Source: Mycobacterium sp. 1274756.6 (GTDB lineage: Bacteria; Actinomycetota; Actinomycetes; Mycobacteriales; Mycobacteriaceae). Taken from it: a stretch of DNA of 64,000 bases. A program made the position numbers and the translations under genes. Of the stretch, positions 62,617 to 64,000 are shown piece after piece; within the stretch, counting starts at the first letter, position 1, and each line of letters opens with the position of its first letter. A model generated the notes under the pieces. It ran no database searches, had not been told where the DNA came from, and saw nothing but the letters and a program-made list of their open reading frames with translations. The DNA lies in contig NZ_LZLJ01000049.1 in NCBI RefSeq assembly GCF_001668625.1, positions 1-64,000 on the forward strand, in the 5' to 3' direction.

Positions 62617-63876
62617 CCGGGGCCGCCGGCGCCCCTGCAGGTACCAGGTGCGCATGGCGCCCTTGCCCTTGATCTCGACGTCGCCGCGCCCCTCGAAGAC
62701 GAACTCGTCGCAAAGCCGTTCGTAGACGCTGTGCGGCACCTGGATCCGGCCCGCGGTGCCGGTGGTCTCCATCCGGGCCGCCACGTTCACCGCGTCGCCC
62801 CACACGTCGTAGAAGAAGCGCCGGGAGCCGATCACCCCGGCCACCACCGGGCCGTCGGCCAGGCCGATCCGGATCTGCAGTGGCCGCCCGTGCGGGGTGT
62901 GGATCCGCGTCACGGCCTCGGCCATGTCCAGCGCGAAGTCGGCCAGGGCGGCCAGGTGGTCGGGCCGCGGCTCGGGCACCCCGCTGACCGCCATGTAGGA
63001 GTCACCGGTGGTCTTGATCTTCTCCAGCCGGTACTTGTCCACCAGCTCGTCGAACGCGGTGTAGAGCCGGTCCAGGTACCGGACCAGCTCGTCGGGGCTG
63101 GTGGTGGCCGTGAACCGGGTGAAACCGACGATATCGGCGAAGAGCACCGAGGCGTCGTCGTAGCGGTCGGCGATGACCTCGTGGTCGGGTTGTTTGAGCC
63201 GGTCGGCGACCTCGCTCGGCAAGATGTTGGTCAGCAGCGCCTCGGACCGCTGGTACTCCGCCTCCAACGCCGCCTCCGCGCGTGCCATCTCGCGCAGCGC
63301 AACCCAGACCGCGGCCAGACTGATGAACGCGGCGGAGACCACCGTGGTGATGAACCCGACGGGGAGCAGCCAGCGCGGCTGGATCCCGGCGTCGGCGGGC
63401 GCGAGGAACTCCAGCGCGATCACCAGACCGGCGCCGACCGCCACCATGACCGCCGCCAACACCACGTGCTCCACCCCGAGGATCAACACCGCGATGGCCG
63501 CGGCGGCCAGGAAGAAGAACTGCAGGCCGGAACCGGTGCCCACCACCCAGATCAGCACCGACAGTGAGACGTAGGCGACGGTGATGAAGGTCAGTGGTGG
63601 AACCAGATCACCGAAGCGGTGCAGCCGCGGTGTGAGGAGGAAGACCGCCGCGCTGGCGAGGTTGAGCAACCCGGTCCAGGACTGCGGAGCACCGACCAGC
63701 AGTTGCAGGATGCCGAAACCCGCGGTGATGGCCGCACCGATCCGCGCGGTGACGGTTAACACCCGCAGCTGCTGGGAGGCACGTTCGGCGGACCGCTGTC
63801 GCGCGGTCGAGTCGCAGTGGGCGCGGCGGTGCATCGCGACCGCGTGGCCGGCGGCCGCGCGCTTTCGCCTGCTCAC
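62452..63876 (-). CDS. Membrane-anchored class III adenylyl cyclase (Rv1625c-like)
   Basis: The cyclase makes cAMP. Six membrane helices (about 45-195) precede a class III catalytic domain. Metal aspartates are about 248 in LFADIVGF and 292 in GDSYMAVSG; purine-binding lysine 288 in EKIKTTG and aspartate 361 in DVWGDAVNVAARM; transition-state Asn and Arg in the same motif. All six key residues are present, so a homodimer should be active. It matches M. tuberculosis Rv1625c (Cya, recalled) up to about residue 417. The last 58 residues have no counterpart there and run antisense to the DUF2339 gene, so the true end may be near 62613. Start GTG 63876 overlaps the upstream stop (GTGA); GTG 63879 is an alternative. 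Confidence 0.92.
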   Translation of the reverse strand: MSRRKRAAAGHAVAMHRRAHCDSTARQRSAERASQQLRVLTVTARIGAAITAGFGILQLLVGAPQSWTGLLNLASAAVFLLTPRLHRFGDLVPPLTFITVAYVSLSVLIWVVGTGSGLQFFFLAAAAIAVLILGVEHVVLAAVMVAVGAGLVIALEFLAPADAGIQPRWLLPVGFITTVVSAAFISLAAVWVALREMARAEAALEAEYQRSEALLTNILPSEVADRLKQPDHEVIADRYDDASVLFADIVGFTRFTATTSPDELVRYLDRLYTAFDELVDKYRLEKIKTTGDSYMAVSGVPEPRPDHLAALADFALDMAEAVTRIHTPHGRPLQIRIGLADGPVVAGVIGSRRFFYDVWGDAVNVAARMETTGTAGRIQVPHSVYERLCDEFVFEGRGDVEIKGKGAMRTWYLQGRRRPRLGPGTVLAGQAAGVTGAHPEQDQPGDEEHRHPEHAVERAEVEQEKLGHGGPGQR

Positions 63877-64000
63877 CACCGAAGCAGCGTAACGCCTTCA
63901 CCGGCCAATTCGGCGGCCACAGCGGCGACCCGACCGGTCATCGTCAGCAGCAGCGCTTCGGCGCGGCCCCGAACCTGCGGTCCCCGGCCCGCCGCCCATT
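63873..64000 (-). CDS. 3' end of a probable maleylpyruvate isomerase-family gene
   Basis: Only the last 41 codons lie in the window. They read as a hydrophobic helix and end: GRAEALLLTMTGRVAAVAAE, then LAGEGVTLL before the stop. This resembles the C-terminal region of mycothiol-dependent maleylpyruvate isomerase/DinB-type proteins, which often end with an R-A-x-x-L-L-L-x-x-x-G-R segment. The frame is open to the window edge, and its TGA overlaps the cyclase GTG start, a typical coupling here. The assignment is tentative because the metal-binding part is outside the window. Confidence 0.5.
   Translation of the reverse strand, partial: WAAGRGPQVRGRAEALLLTMTGRVAAVAAELAGEGVTLLRW

Overview
This window is a chromosomal core segment of a fast-growing or environmental-type mycobacterium (Mycobacterium sensu lato). 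Evidence: very high GC; many GTG starts; ATGA/GTGA gene overlaps; dodecin, DnaE1 with an intact PHP motif, TreX/TreY/TreZ, RipD, BioQ, BsaP, NrtR, PriA and an Rv1625c-type cyclase. From memory, the gene order follows M. tuberculosis from about Rv1538c (ansA) to Rv1625c, but without PE/PPE genes or insertion sequences. I saw no tRNA, rRNA, CRISPR array, prophage or insertion sequence. There is no gene-free stretch over 300 bp; the largest gap is 233 bp between lgt and pykA.

Layout. 1-3.8 kb: ansA and lspA diverge, followed by a pseudouridine synthase, then on the minus strand a beta-propeller lipoprotein and dodecin. 3.9-7.5 kb: dnaE1. 7.5-12.9 kb: exported fasciclin protein, amidohydrolase, crotonase-acyl-CoA synthetase-DUF488 run, small membrane protein. 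13-23.7 kb: F420-type reductase, ilvA, the treX-treY-treZ operon that converts glycogen-type glucan to trehalose, an acyltransferase-SGNH membrane protein and the NlpC/P60 homologue ripD, which lacks catalytic residues. 23.8-30 kb: biotin locus bioA-bioF-bioD, bioQ repressor, bioB, bsaP; two identical BioQ-type operators sit on the bioF and bioQ/bioB promoters. 30-36 kb: lipase, nrtR and nadA-nadB-nadC with an NrtR-type operator between nrtR and nadA. 36-42.6 kb: hisD-C-B-H-priA-(IMPase)-hisF-hisI. 42.6-44.6 kb: a frameshifted DUF222/HNH gene and bcpB. 44.6-52 kb: trpE-membrane protein-trpC-trpB-trpA-lgt, where lgt carries a very long acidic repeat tail. PriA must also supply TrpF activity, because no trpF is present here. 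52-57.7 kb: pykA, tesB, HdeD-like protein and a polar amino acid ABC transporter. 57.7-64 kb: membrane-anchored hydrolase, a two-component system, a frameshifted DUF2339 protein, a membrane adenylyl cyclase and the 3' end of a probable maleylpyruvate-isomerase-family gene.

How it works together: the window holds three amino acid or cofactor biosynthesis blocks (biotin with its own TetR repressor, NAD with its own Nudix repressor, histidine plus tryptophan joined by PriA) set among envelope and central metabolism genes. Many genes start 6-8 nt after a TANNNT hexamer, consistent with leaderless transcription, and several convergent pairs end on one shared CTAG-like tetranucleotide. I did not find a clearly new multi-gene system. 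The most notable items are the repeat-expanded Lgt tail, the operator-on-minus-10 designs of BioQ and NrtR, the symmetric ansA/lspA promoter region, and two or three indel-disrupted genes.
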